Below are positions 34,663 to 42,357 of a DNA stretch of 51,009 nt, piece after piece. This stretch comes from JBDTVS01 sp040007095 (lineage in GTDB: Bacteria > Acidobacteriota > Vicinamibacteria > Vicinamibacterales > CAVVIG01), in contig JBDTVS010000186.1 in the NCBI GenBank assembly GCA_040007095.1, forward strand, positions 1-51,009, written 5' to 3'. Below the pieces are notes generated by a model that worked only from the letters and a program-made list of their open reading frames with translations, did not search any database and had not been told where the DNA came from. Position 1 is the first letter of the stretch, and each line of letters begins with the position of its first letter. The translations under genes were made by a program, and so were the position numbers.

Positions 34663-35499
34663 TTGTCGATTCTTCTCACCCGGCGCGAAGCTCTGGCGAT
34701 GATCGCGGCGGCGCCGGCCGCAATCACCGCCCAAGGGTTGCAGCCCGCCCAAGGGTCGCAGTTGCCGCTCAAGGCCTCAGGTCTGGAGCACGTGGGGTTC
34801 ACCGTCCCAGAACCGCAGAAGTCTGCGGCCTTCTACGGCCGGATCTTCGATCCTCAGATCTTCCAGGAAATGATGCCGCCGCTGCGCTACTACTGTCGGC
34901 TGGGCATCAGCTACGTGGCATTCGGCGGCACCACCACCGCTCCCGCGCGAATCGATCACTTCTGCGCCACCGTCGAGGATTACCGCCTGGAAGAGATGCG
35001 CGCGGAGCTCGTGACCCAGGGAATGAAGCTGACGGGCAATGCCGGCTTCAACGCGGTGACCGATCCCGACGGCATCCGCATGCAGTTCATGGCCACGCCC
35101 GGGGGCCTGTTGCCAACGATCATCGCTTCGACGCGCGTGACCCAGGACGACGCGATCTGCCAAGCGGTCGGCCTGGACCACGTCGTGATGCACGTACCGG
35201 ATCTCGAGAAGTCGGCCGGTTTCTATCGCAAGTTTTTCGGCATGGAGACCGCCCGAGACCGGACTCCGGAGCGCATCTGGTTCACGGCGGCGCGTACCCG
35301 GCTGGGGCTGGAGAAGGTCGCGGCGGGCCAGATGCCGCACATCAATCGTTTCGGGATCCGCGTGGCCGCATTCGACCGCCAGGCCGTCACCCGCAAACTG
35401 GGCGCGATCGGCGTCACGGTGCTGCCGTCCACGGGTGACAATCTCCTGCGTTTGCGCGACAGCGACGGGATCGCCGTGGAGCTTCGGGGAATCCAGTGA
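34663..35499 (+). CDS. Exported double-VOC (glyoxalase-fold) protein
   Basis: 278 residues from TTG 34663, with AGGAGG six bases upstream overlapping the receptor's TAG stop, so it is almost certainly translated with the receptor. The N-terminus LLTRREALAMIAAAPAA is Tat-like. Two vicinal-oxygen-chelate domains follow: LEHVGFTVPEPQKSAAFYGRIF (domain 1), IDHFCATVEDY, and LDHVVMHVPDLEKSAGFYRKFFG (domain 2), HINRFGIRVAAFD, closing with AVELRGIQ. Metal ligands are likely the His of LEHV/IDHF and LDHV/HINR with Glu of VELR. Extradiol-dioxygenase-like or isomerase activity is possible; the substrate may be what the receptor imports. The stop codon lies inside the left arm of the inverted repeat. Confidence 0.87.
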   Translation: MSILLTRREALAMIAAAPAAITAQGLQPAQGSQLPLKASGLEHVGFTVPEPQKSAAFYGRIFDPQIFQEMMPPLRYYCRLGISYVAFGGTTTAPARIDHFCATVEDYRLEEMRAELVTQGMKLTGNAGFNAVTDPDGIRMQFMATPGGLLPTIIASTRVTQDDAICQAVGLDHVVMHVPDLEKSAGFYRKFFGMETARDRTPERIWFTAARTRLGLEKVAAGQMPHINRFGIRVAAFDRQAVTRKLGAIGVTVLPSTGDNLLRLRDSDGIAVELRGIQ

Positions 35500-35663
35500 A
35501 GCTTCGCCTCAAACCGACGAGAAAAACCCGAGCGTCGATGGGCGGCGAATCTTCACTAAGTACTGAGCTGCCGCTCCGCGGCCCAGCTAAGACAGATTCT
35601 CAAGCCGAATCGCGAGCAAGACGTGCTCCACGATGCGAGATCGTGGCTTTGGAAGATGTCTAG
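35494..35663 (+). repeat. Left arm of a diverged inverted repeat flanking the DUF1592 gene
   Basis: Compared with the reverse complement of 38107-38258 it matches in ordered blocks: the first 25 bases (CAGTGAAGCTTCGCC...CCGAC), GGCGAATC-TCACT, GCCGCTCCGCGGCC, a 21-base block CTAAGACAGATTCTCAAGCC with a leading G, and GGCTTT-GAAGATGTCTAG at the inner end. The outer 60-70 bases also occur at 15618-15681. Confidence 0.8.
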
Positions 35664-35665
35664 AG

Positions 35666-35691
35666 TGGTCCCGCAAAATGGTCCCGCAAAA
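35666..35691 (+). repeat. 13-bp perfect tandem duplication
   Basis: TGGTCCCGCAAAA occurs twice without a gap just inside the left inverted-repeat arm and before the DUF1592 start. It has no obvious role. Confidence 0.7.
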
Positions 35692-35734
35692 TGACCCGTT
35701 TCGCCCAGCGAAGACCCGTATACTAGGCGACGGC

Positions 35735-38110
35735 ATGCCGCGAAGGCGTCTGATTGCCGTTATCGCGATCGCGGGCGGTTTGGGCCCGTTCCAGGGCCCT
35801 TCCCAGGGCTTCTCGCAGAACCCGCTCGACCCCCGCGCCGAAACGCAGGCGGTCATTACCGAAACACAAGCGGACGTTACCAAGTACTGCACCACCTGCC
35901 ACAACGAGCGCGTGAGGACCGCAGGCCTGGCGCTGGACCCGGCGGGCGTCGCGCACCCCGGCGATCAGTCCGAAACCTGGGAGAAGGTCCTGCGTCAGCT
36001 ACGCGCGGGAACGATGCCTCCTCCGGCCGCCGTTCGTCCGCCGCAGGCGTTTTACGCGCGCACGGTCGCCTACCTGGCGCACGAGCTCGAAGCCAGCGCC
36101 GCGGCGCGGCCGAATCCCGGCTCACTGCCGCTGGCCCACCGCCTGACCCGGACCGAATACGCTGACGTGATCCGCGATCTGCTCGCGCTGCCGGCTCTTC
36201 CCAAGGAGCTCGACTACGCCACGCTGCTGCCGGCCGACAACGCGAGCAGCGGATTCGACAACCTGGCAGACACGCTGTTCGTCTCGCCGGCCACCATGGA
36301 GCGGTATCTGGCCGCGGCGCGCAAGATCAGCCGCGCGGCTGTGGGCGACCCGGAGATCGGCGTGCTGGTGAACACCCACATCACGCCGGTACGGCAGCCC
36401 CAGGACGGGCGCAACGAGGATCTCCCATTCGGCACGCGCGGCGGGCTGGAGATCGACGGCTATTTCCCGCTGGATGGTGAATACGAGTTCAAGGTCCAGA
36501 CGGCCGGCGTCTCGGGCGATGTCCATCAGTTAGAGGTCAGCATCGACGGCGAGCGCAAGGCCGTCACCGACCTCTCCAGGAGGTCAAGCGCTCCGGCGGG
36601 AGACGATGCGCCACCGCCGAACCAGAGCGCCTTCCGCTTCGCCGTCCGGGCGGGGCCGCGCAGCGTGGGCGTCGCCTTCCTGGAGCGCAGCGAGGCGCTG
36701 TCCGAGACTCCGCTGCGGCCGCCGGGCCGGAACCGCGGTGCCCTGCCCTCGGTCGAATCGGTGACGATCACCGGCCCGTTCAACGCGACGGGTCCCGGCG
36801 ACACGCCCAGCCGGCGGCGGCTGTTCGTGTGCCGGCCCGCCAGCGCGGACACGGAATCGGCGTGCGCGGACCGCATCCTGACGACGCTGCTGCGCCGAGC
36901 TTACCGCCGCAACGTGACCGCCAACGATGTGCGCCTCGTGCGCCGGTTTTACGAAGCCGGTCGCGCCGAGCGCGACTTCGACCTCGGGATTCAGAGGGCA
37001 TTGGAACGCGTGCTGGTCAGCCCGCAGTTCCTGTTCCGCATCGAGCAGGAGCGGGTCGGCGCCGCGCCCGGATCGGTTTACCGCGTGGGCGATTTCGAGC
37101 TCGCCTCACGCCTCTCCTTCTTCCTGTGGTCAAGCATCCCCGACGACGAACTGCTGGATGCGGCCGCCGCGGGAACCCTGCGTCAGCCCGAAGTTCTGGG
37201 CCGGCAGGTGAACCGCATGCTGGCCGATCCGCGCAGCCGCTCCCTGGTGACCAACTTCGCCGCCCAGTGGCTGTTCCTGCGCGACGTCGAAACCAAGGAG
37301 CCGGACCTGTACATGTTCCGCGACTTCGACGAGGGCGTGCGCGCCGCGTTCCTGCGTGAAACCGAGTTGTTTCTGGACAGCATCCTGCGCGAGAACCGGA
37401 GCGTCCTCGATCTCATGACGGCCGACTACACGTTCCTGAACGAGCCGTTGGCCAAGCATTACGGCATTCCCAACATCACCGGCAGCCACTTCCGGCGCGT
37501 GACGCTTCCCGATGGGAGTCCCCGCAGGGGCCTGCTGGGACAGGGGAGCGTCCTGTCGATCACGTCCTACAGCACCCGCACGTCGGCCGTATTGCGGGGC
37601 AAGTACGTGCTCGAGAACCTGCTCGCCTCGCCGCCGCCACCGCCGCCACCGAACGTGCCGTCGCTCAACACCGAGCGGTCCGGGCAGCCGCTGTCGATGA
37701 AGGAAGCGATGCAGCTGCACCGCGCCAATCCGGCCTGCGCCTCATGCCACGCCAAGATGGATCCGATCGGCTTCGCCCTGGAGAACTTCGACCCCCTCGG
37801 CCGGTGGCGCGCCGAGGAGAACGGCCGCCCGCTCGACGTGTCGAGCGCCCTGCAGGACGGGACGACGGTTGAAGGCATCGAGGGCGTGCGTCGCCTCGTG
37901 CTGCGCGATCCGGCTCTCTTCGTCGAGGCCATGACCGGCAAACTGCTGATGTACGCGCTGGGGCGTAATATCCAGTATTACGACCAGCCGACGATCCGCG
38001 TCATCGCCGGGGAATCGGCGCGCCAGAACTACACGTTCGGCTCGCTGGTGCTGGGCGTGGTGAACAGCGTTCCGTTCCAGAGCAGAATGGCGCAGGGTGC
38101 GCCCCACTAG
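35735..38110 (+). CDS. DUF1592-family exported heme-c protein
   Basis: 791 residues from ATG 35735 (MPRRRLIAVIAIAGG signal). A longer in-frame start at 35633 lies in the repeat and is unlikely. Heme motif CTTCH at 52-56, DUF1587 (LAHRLTRTEYADVIRDLLALP...LLPADNASSGFDNLAD), a beta domain (FPLDGEYEFKVQTAG), DUF1595 (RILTTLLRRAYRRNV), DUF1592 (LASRLSFFLWSSIPDDELLDAA), DUF1588 (GLLGQGSVLSITSYSTRTSAVLRGKYVLENLLA, then a proline run) and DUF1585 with CASCHAKMDPIG. Same family as 17092-19719 but clearly diverged. The start region and stop codon abut the inverted-repeat arms. The DUF1552 partner begins 167 bases downstream. Confidence 0.92.
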   Translation: MPRRRLIAVIAIAGGLGPFQGPSQGFSQNPLDPRAETQAVITETQADVTKYCTTCHNERVRTAGLALDPAGVAHPGDQSETWEKVLRQLRAGTMPPPAAVRPPQAFYARTVAYLAHELEASAAARPNPGSLPLAHRLTRTEYADVIRDLLALPALPKELDYATLLPADNASSGFDNLADTLFVSPATMERYLAAARKISRAAVGDPEIGVLVNTHITPVRQPQDGRNEDLPFGTRGGLEIDGYFPLDGEYEFKVQTAGVSGDVHQLEVSIDGERKAVTDLSRRSSAPAGDDAPPPNQSAFRFAVRAGPRSVGVAFLERSEALSETPLRPPGRNRGALPSVESVTITGPFNATGPGDTPSRRRLFVCRPASADTESACADRILTTLLRRAYRRNVTANDVRLVRRFYEAGRAERDFDLGIQRALERVLVSPQFLFRIEQERVGAAPGSVYRVGDFELASRLSFFLWSSIPDDELLDAAAAGTLRQPEVLGRQVNRMLADPRSRSLVTNFAAQWLFLRDVETKEPDLYMFRDFDEGVRAAFLRETELFLDSILRENRSVLDLMTADYTFLNEPLAKHYGIPNITGSHFRRVTLPDGSPRRGLLGQGSVLSITSYSTRTSAVLRGKYVLENLLASPPPPPPPNVPSLNTERSGQPLSMKEAMQLHRANPACASCHAKMDPIGFALENFDPLGRWRAEENGRPLDVSSALQDGTTVEGIEGVRRLVLRDPALFVEAMTGKLLMYALGRNIQYYDQPTIRVIAGESARQNYTFGSLVLGVVNSVPFQSRMAQGAPH

Positions 38111-38258
38111 ACATCTTCTAAAGCCGCGGTCTGTGCGAATGAAGCAAGTTTTTGGCTTGAGAATCTGTCTTAGCGCGGCCGCGGAGCGGCCGCCCAGTGA
38201 GGATTCGCCGCTCGGCGATCCTCGGGTTGGCTGGTCGGTTTGAGGCGAAGCTTCACTG
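38107..38258 (-). repeat. Right arm of the diverged inverted repeat flanking the DUF1592 gene
   Basis: Reverse complement of the left arm with about 150 bases in register; identical blocks are listed under the left arm. It begins within the stop codon context of the DUF1592 gene and ends 19 bases before the DUF1552 start. Confidence 0.8.
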
Positions 38259-38277
38259 CTTTGCGGGGGAAGACAGC

Positions 38278-39642
38278 ATGACGTTCCTCACTCGGAAGAC
38301 GCTGACGCGGCGGACGGTGTTGAAGGGCGTTGGCGCGAGCGTCGCGCTGCCGCTGCTCGACTCGATGATCCCGCCGCTCTTGGCCCAGTCCAGGCAGGCG
38401 CCCATGCGGCTGGGGTTCATCTATGGGGCGCACGGCGTCATCCATTCGGAGTGGAAACCGCGCCAGACCGGCCGCCAGTACGAGCTCTCGCCCAACCTGA
38501 AACCGCTTGAAGGGGTGCGGGATCACTTCAACGTCCTCACGAATCTTTCGCACCTGGAAGCCAATAGCAAGGGGGACGGCAGCGGCGATCACAACCGCGC
38601 CGCCGGGGCCTGGCTCACCGGTGTGCATGCCTACGACCGCACGCGCCCCGGCGCCGAGATCCGCCTTGCCATGTCGGCCGACCAGATCGCGGCCAGGCAC
38701 CTGGGCAAGGACAGCCGGGTGCCCTCCCTCGAGATGACGCTCGACCCGGCGACGCAGGGGGCGTGCGATTCAGGCGACTGCTTCTACGTGAACACCGTGT
38801 CGTGGCGCAGCGAGACATCGCCCAACATGCCCGAGACCCACCCGCGCGTGATCTTCGAGCGCCTCTTCGGCGACGGCGGCAGCGCCGAGCAGCGGCGCGC
38901 AAGGATCCGGAAGGAGGGCAGCCTGCTGGATTCGGTGCTCGAGGAAACACGTACGCTGACCGCGACGCTGGGCCGCTCGGACACCTCCAAGCTGGGCGAG
39001 TACCTGGATTCGGTTCGCGAAGTCGAGCAGCGCATTCAAGGCGCGGAATCCAGCCTCGAGGAATCGGTCGAGCTGCCGGACCGTCCGATCGGCATTCCCG
39101 GCAACTTCGAGGAGTACGCCGCGCTCATGTTCGACCTGCAGCTGATCGCATTCCGCAGCGATATCACGCGCGTGTTCTCCCTGATCGTGGCGCGCGAGCT
39201 GAGCGGGCGCTCCTACAGCCAAATCGGCGTCCTGGGCAACCATCACCTGATCTCGCATCATCGTGAGGACGCCCAGCTCAAGTCGCAGAAAGCCAAGATC
39301 GACACGCATCATATGCGCTTGCTCAACTACTTCCTGGAGCGGATGCGCGACACGCCGGACGGCGACGGCTCGCTGCTGGACCACAGCGCCATCCTGTTCG
39401 GCAGCGGAATGGGCGACGGGAATCTGCACCGCCATGAGGACCTGCCCGTCCTCGTGGCGGGCAAGCTGCACGGCAAGTTCCAGACCGGCTACAGCTTGGA
39501 CTACCCGCGGGACACGCCGATGGCGAACCTGCTCGTGACGATGCTCGATCACGTGGGCGTGCCGATCGCGAAGGTGGGGGACAGCACCGGGCAGCTGCTG
39601 CTCGACTATCAGCAGGCGGGGAAGTCACCCGCGCGAGGTTAG
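38278..39642 (+). CDS. DUF1552 protein, Tat-like signal
   Basis: 454 residues from ATG 38278, seven bases after GGGGGA. The in-frame start at 38197 lies in the repeat and is rejected. N-terminus TLTRRTVLKGVGASVALPLLDS is a Tat signal. DUF1552 features match the minus-strand copy: GFIYGAHGVIHSEWKP, FNVLTNLSHLEANSKGDGSGDHNRAAGAWLTG, MSADQIAARHLG, NHHLISHHRED and TPDGDGSLLDHSAILFGSGMGDGNLH. Unlike the other copy it has many extra His near 360-395. It is probably periplasmic and works with the preceding DUF1592 protein. The ankyrin gene starts five bases after its stop. Confidence 0.92.
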   Translation: MTFLTRKTLTRRTVLKGVGASVALPLLDSMIPPLLAQSRQAPMRLGFIYGAHGVIHSEWKPRQTGRQYELSPNLKPLEGVRDHFNVLTNLSHLEANSKGDGSGDHNRAAGAWLTGVHAYDRTRPGAEIRLAMSADQIAARHLGKDSRVPSLEMTLDPATQGACDSGDCFYVNTVSWRSETSPNMPETHPRVIFERLFGDGGSAEQRRARIRKEGSLLDSVLEETRTLTATLGRSDTSKLGEYLDSVREVEQRIQGAESSLEESVELPDRPIGIPGNFEEYAALMFDLQLIAFRSDITRVFSLIVARELSGRSYSQIGVLGNHHLISHHREDAQLKSQKAKIDTHHMRLLNYFLERMRDTPDGDGSLLDHSAILFGSGMGDGNLHRHEDLPVLVAGKLHGKFQTGYSLDYPRDTPMANLLVTMLDHVGVPIAKVGDSTGQLLLDYQQAGKSPARG

Positions 39643-39647
39643 ACATC

Positions 39648-41231
39648 ATGCGGAAATTTGCCTGCTTCGCGCTCGGATTGCTGTGCGTCGGTGCCTCCGT
39701 CGCCGCCGACGGCACGCGACTGGTGGATGCCGCCAGAAACGGCGACCTGGGTGCGGTCCGCTCGCTGCTCAAAAGCGGCGCCGACCCGAACCAGGCGGCG
39801 CCGGATGGCTCGACCGCCGTGCACTGGGCCGTCCATCGCGACAACCTGGACATTTTGAACGCGCTGCTTGACGCTGGCGCCAGGCCCGATCGCGTCACAC
39901 GCTACAAGGTCGCGCCCCTGACGCTGGCCGCGCAGAATGGCAACGTGGCGCTCGTCGAGCGGCTGCTGACCGCTGGCGCCAACCCCGACACGGTGTCAGA
40001 GGAAGGGCAGACGGTGCTCATGACCGCGGCGCGCAACGGCAGCGTCGCTGTCGTACGCGCGCTGCTGCGGCGCGGCGCGCAGGTGGGCCTGGCGGAATCC
40101 TTCAAAGGGCAAACGGCGCTGATGTTCGCGGCGGGCGAAGGAAACACGGCCGCCGCCGAGCTGTTGCTCGAAGCCGGCGGAAAGCTGAACGAGCGCTCCA
40201 AGGGCGGCTACACACCGCTGCTGTTCGCCGTGCGCAACAATCGATACGAGACCGTCAAGTTCCTGTTGGAGAAGGGCGCCAACGTCGGCGACAGGATACC
40301 CGACGGCACGTCCGCGCTCAGCGTGGCGATCTTGAACGCCGATTTCGACCTGGCCGCGCTGCTGCTGGAGTCCGGTGCCGATCCGAACGCGCCCGACCCG
40401 CGCGGCCATCCCCTGCACGTGGTCGTCTGGATGCACCAGCCTGGAGCACCGCCGGATTTCGCGATGAACGGCGAAGATCCGCGGCCGGTTCCGCGGCCCC
40501 ACGGCAAGCTGTCGCACCTCGACATCGCCAGGAAGCTGCTGGCAAAAGGCGCCGATCCGAACGCCGCCATCACCTGGAGCGAGCGACGCTTCGGCTCCGG
40601 CGGCCTGGCGCGAAACCCGTCCAACCTGAACATCGGGCGGCACTACCTGTCCTACGAGGGCGCCACGCCGTTCTACCTGGCGGCGCGCAACGGCGACGAA
40701 CCGCTGATGCGCGTGCTGGCGGACGCGGGCGCCGACACCACCAGGCCCACCCGCTTCGGCGTCACGCCGTTGATGGCCGCCGCCTGTCTGGACTACTACG
40801 AAGGCGAGACCGCCGGACCCTTCTCGGGCGTCCCGGAAACCCAACGGCTGGAGGCCGTGAAACTCGCCCTCGCGCTCGGCAACAAGATCAACGCCCGGAC
40901 CACTTTCGGCGAATACCCGATGATCGGCACGCCGGAAAACACGCTGTTGCGCTATCCAGACAACTTCAAGGACCTGGTCGACCTGGGCGTGGGCGACATG
41001 CGCTTCGCCGAGATGACCGCGCTGCACGGCGCGGTCATCTGCAACCAGCCATCAATCGTCAAGTACCTGATCGAGCAGGGCGCCGAGGTGAACGCCAAGA
41101 ACCGGCTGGGGTGGACGCCGCTGACGATCGCGGGCGGCCTGTACATCGCCAACGCCCACAAGACATCCCCCGGGTCCGCCGAGATTCTTCGCGAGGCGCT
41201 GGCCGCGCGAAGCGTGCCAACGGGCCGCTGA
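39648..41231 (+). CDS. Secreted ankyrin-repeat protein
   Basis: 527 residues with a clean Sec signal (MRKFACFALGLLCVGASVAADG), so a free periplasmic protein rather than membrane-anchored like its counterpart at 14062-15705. Ankyrin units run through most of the chain: GTRLVDAARNGDLGAVRSLLKSG, GSTAVHWAVHRDNLD, APLTLAAQNGNVALVERLL, GQTVLMTAARNG, GQTALMFAAGEGN, GYTPLLFAVRNN, GTSALSVAILNADFD, GVTPLMAAACLD, MTALHGAVICNQPS. An insert at about 265-345 breaks the array at the same relative place as in the other copy. GAGG lies nine bases before ATG 39648. It is the third gene of the DUF1592-DUF1552-ankyrin module. Confidence 0.92.
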   Translation: MRKFACFALGLLCVGASVAADGTRLVDAARNGDLGAVRSLLKSGADPNQAAPDGSTAVHWAVHRDNLDILNALLDAGARPDRVTRYKVAPLTLAAQNGNVALVERLLTAGANPDTVSEEGQTVLMTAARNGSVAVVRALLRRGAQVGLAESFKGQTALMFAAGEGNTAAAELLLEAGGKLNERSKGGYTPLLFAVRNNRYETVKFLLEKGANVGDRIPDGTSALSVAILNADFDLAALLLESGADPNAPDPRGHPLHVVVWMHQPGAPPDFAMNGEDPRPVPRPHGKLSHLDIARKLLAKGADPNAAITWSERRFGSGGLARNPSNLNIGRHYLSYEGATPFYLAARNGDEPLMRVLADAGADTTRPTRFGVTPLMAAACLDYYEGETAGPFSGVPETQRLEAVKLALALGNKINARTTFGEYPMIGTPENTLLRYPDNFKDLVDLGVGDMRFAEMTALHGAVICNQPSIVKYLIEQGAEVNAKNRLGWTPLTIAGGLYIANAHKTSPGSAEILREALAARSVPTGR

Positions 41232-41457
41232 ACCCGCAGCCCCGCCGCGGGGGCCTTGCCGGTCGCAATGCGTCGAAAGCCGGGGTCGCTCCGCCTCGGG
41301 ACCAGCGAGCATGTGAGTGATGGCTGCGCCTCGCTGGAACAGTGTTCAGTTGCCCACGCCCTTGCGGTGGCGCCGAGTCCGTCGAACGTGTGGTCGCAAT
41401 CATCGATCAGATACCGCGTCCCCTCGCCCCACTCAAGGGATCGCGGCGCGCGCCTAG

Positions 41458-41655
41458 TGTCCTGCGTTCGACGATTCAGTACACGGCTTCCGGCGCGCGG
41501 CGCCCGCATGGCAAGGCGCGACGACCGAGGATACCGGGAGTATCTGAGGGAGGAGCAACGCCGCCAGGCCCGGGGTCCCCAACGCGGCACCCGCGTTGGG
41601 GTGGAGGAGGGATGCCCCGCCCGGAAGACGTCCTAAAGCGTCGGACGCAGGACAC
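41458..41655. repeat. MITE-like element with terminal inverted repeats and internal hairpin
   Basis: Ends are inverted repeats of 20 bases with 18 matches (GTGTCCTGCG at 41458; its complement ends at 41655). Inside, 41577-41601 forms an 11-bp perfect hairpin, CCCCAACGCGG with loop CAC. No transposase frame is present. The rest of 41232-41730 shows no gene. The hairpin lacks a T tract, so I do not call a terminator. Confidence 0.6.
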
Positions 41656-41730
41656 GAGAGCGCTTTCCAACGAAATCTGCTCTAGTTGGGTGACCTGGCA
41701 CGCTCGACGCGCAGTGCGCCCGGTGGCCCC

Positions 41731-42357
41731 TCAGTCGAGGTGAATGATTCCCCGACGGATGGCGACGCCCATCGCCTCGGTGCGGTCGCTGACACCGAGC
41801 TTGGCGAAGATGTTTTTCATGTGCACGCGAGCGGTCTGGCTGCTGATCGACAGCGCAAGGGCGATCTCCTTGTCACGTCGGCCAGCCGCGACGAGCTCCA
41901 TCACCTCGATCTCGCGCGTCGTCAACGTGGGATTGGCGGCCCTTTCCTCGAGCTTGGCCTGGACGTCGGGCGGCAGTGTGCGCCGGCCGGTGTGCACATC
42001 GCGCACGATGCGTGGGAGGTCGTCAGCCAGTGTGTCCTTGAGCAGATAGGTGCTCGCGCCGGCGTCGATTGCCCGATGGATGTCCTCGTCTCCCGTGTAC
42101 ATGGTCAGCACGATGATTCGCGCCTCCGCATCGAAGCGGCGGATTGCCAGGATGGCCTCGACGCCGGTGATGTCGGGCAGCCGCAGATCCATCAGCGTGA
42201 TGTCGGGGGAATGCCGTCGATATCGCTCGACGGCTTCGCGACCGGTCGCCGCCGTTTCGATGACCGTCATGTCCGATTCGGCATTGATGATCATGCGCAG
42301 GCCTTCACGCACGATGCGATGATCATCGACGCACAGCACGGTGATGGGAGGCGTCAT
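41731..42357 (-). CDS. NarL/LuxR-family response regulator
   Basis: 208 residues from ATG 42357, which overlaps the kinase stop (ATGA). Receiver domain with acidic pair Asp11-Asp12, phosphorylation site Asp57 (TLMDLRLPD), Thr in VLTMYTGDED and Lys in YLLKD. A LuxR-type helix-turn-helix follows (about 145-205: LTTREIEVMELVAAGRRDKEIALALSISSQTARVHMKNIFAKLGV). It is surely the partner of the adjacent kinase and a candidate activator of the sulfatase operon and/or the divergent TonB-receptor gene. Confidence 0.95.
   Translation of the reverse strand: MTPPITVLCVDDHRIVREGLRMIINAESDMTVIETAATGREAVERYRRHSPDITLMDLRLPDITGVEAILAIRRFDAEARIIVLTMYTGDEDIHRAIDAGASTYLLKDTLADDLPRIVRDVHTGRRTLPPDVQAKLEERAANPTLTTREIEVMELVAAGRRDKEIALALSISSQTARVHMKNIFAKLGVSDRTEAMGVAIRRGIIHLD

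Noticed and set aside
41577..41601. Strong hairpin as a rho-independent terminator of the ankyrin gene
   Set aside because: No T tract follows and it lies inside an element bounded by inverted repeats, about 350 bases past the stop.
41476..41670. Minus-strand 64-codon frame ending in GRRAPEAVY
   Set aside because: It reads straight through the structured repeat element; better explained as repeat than protein.
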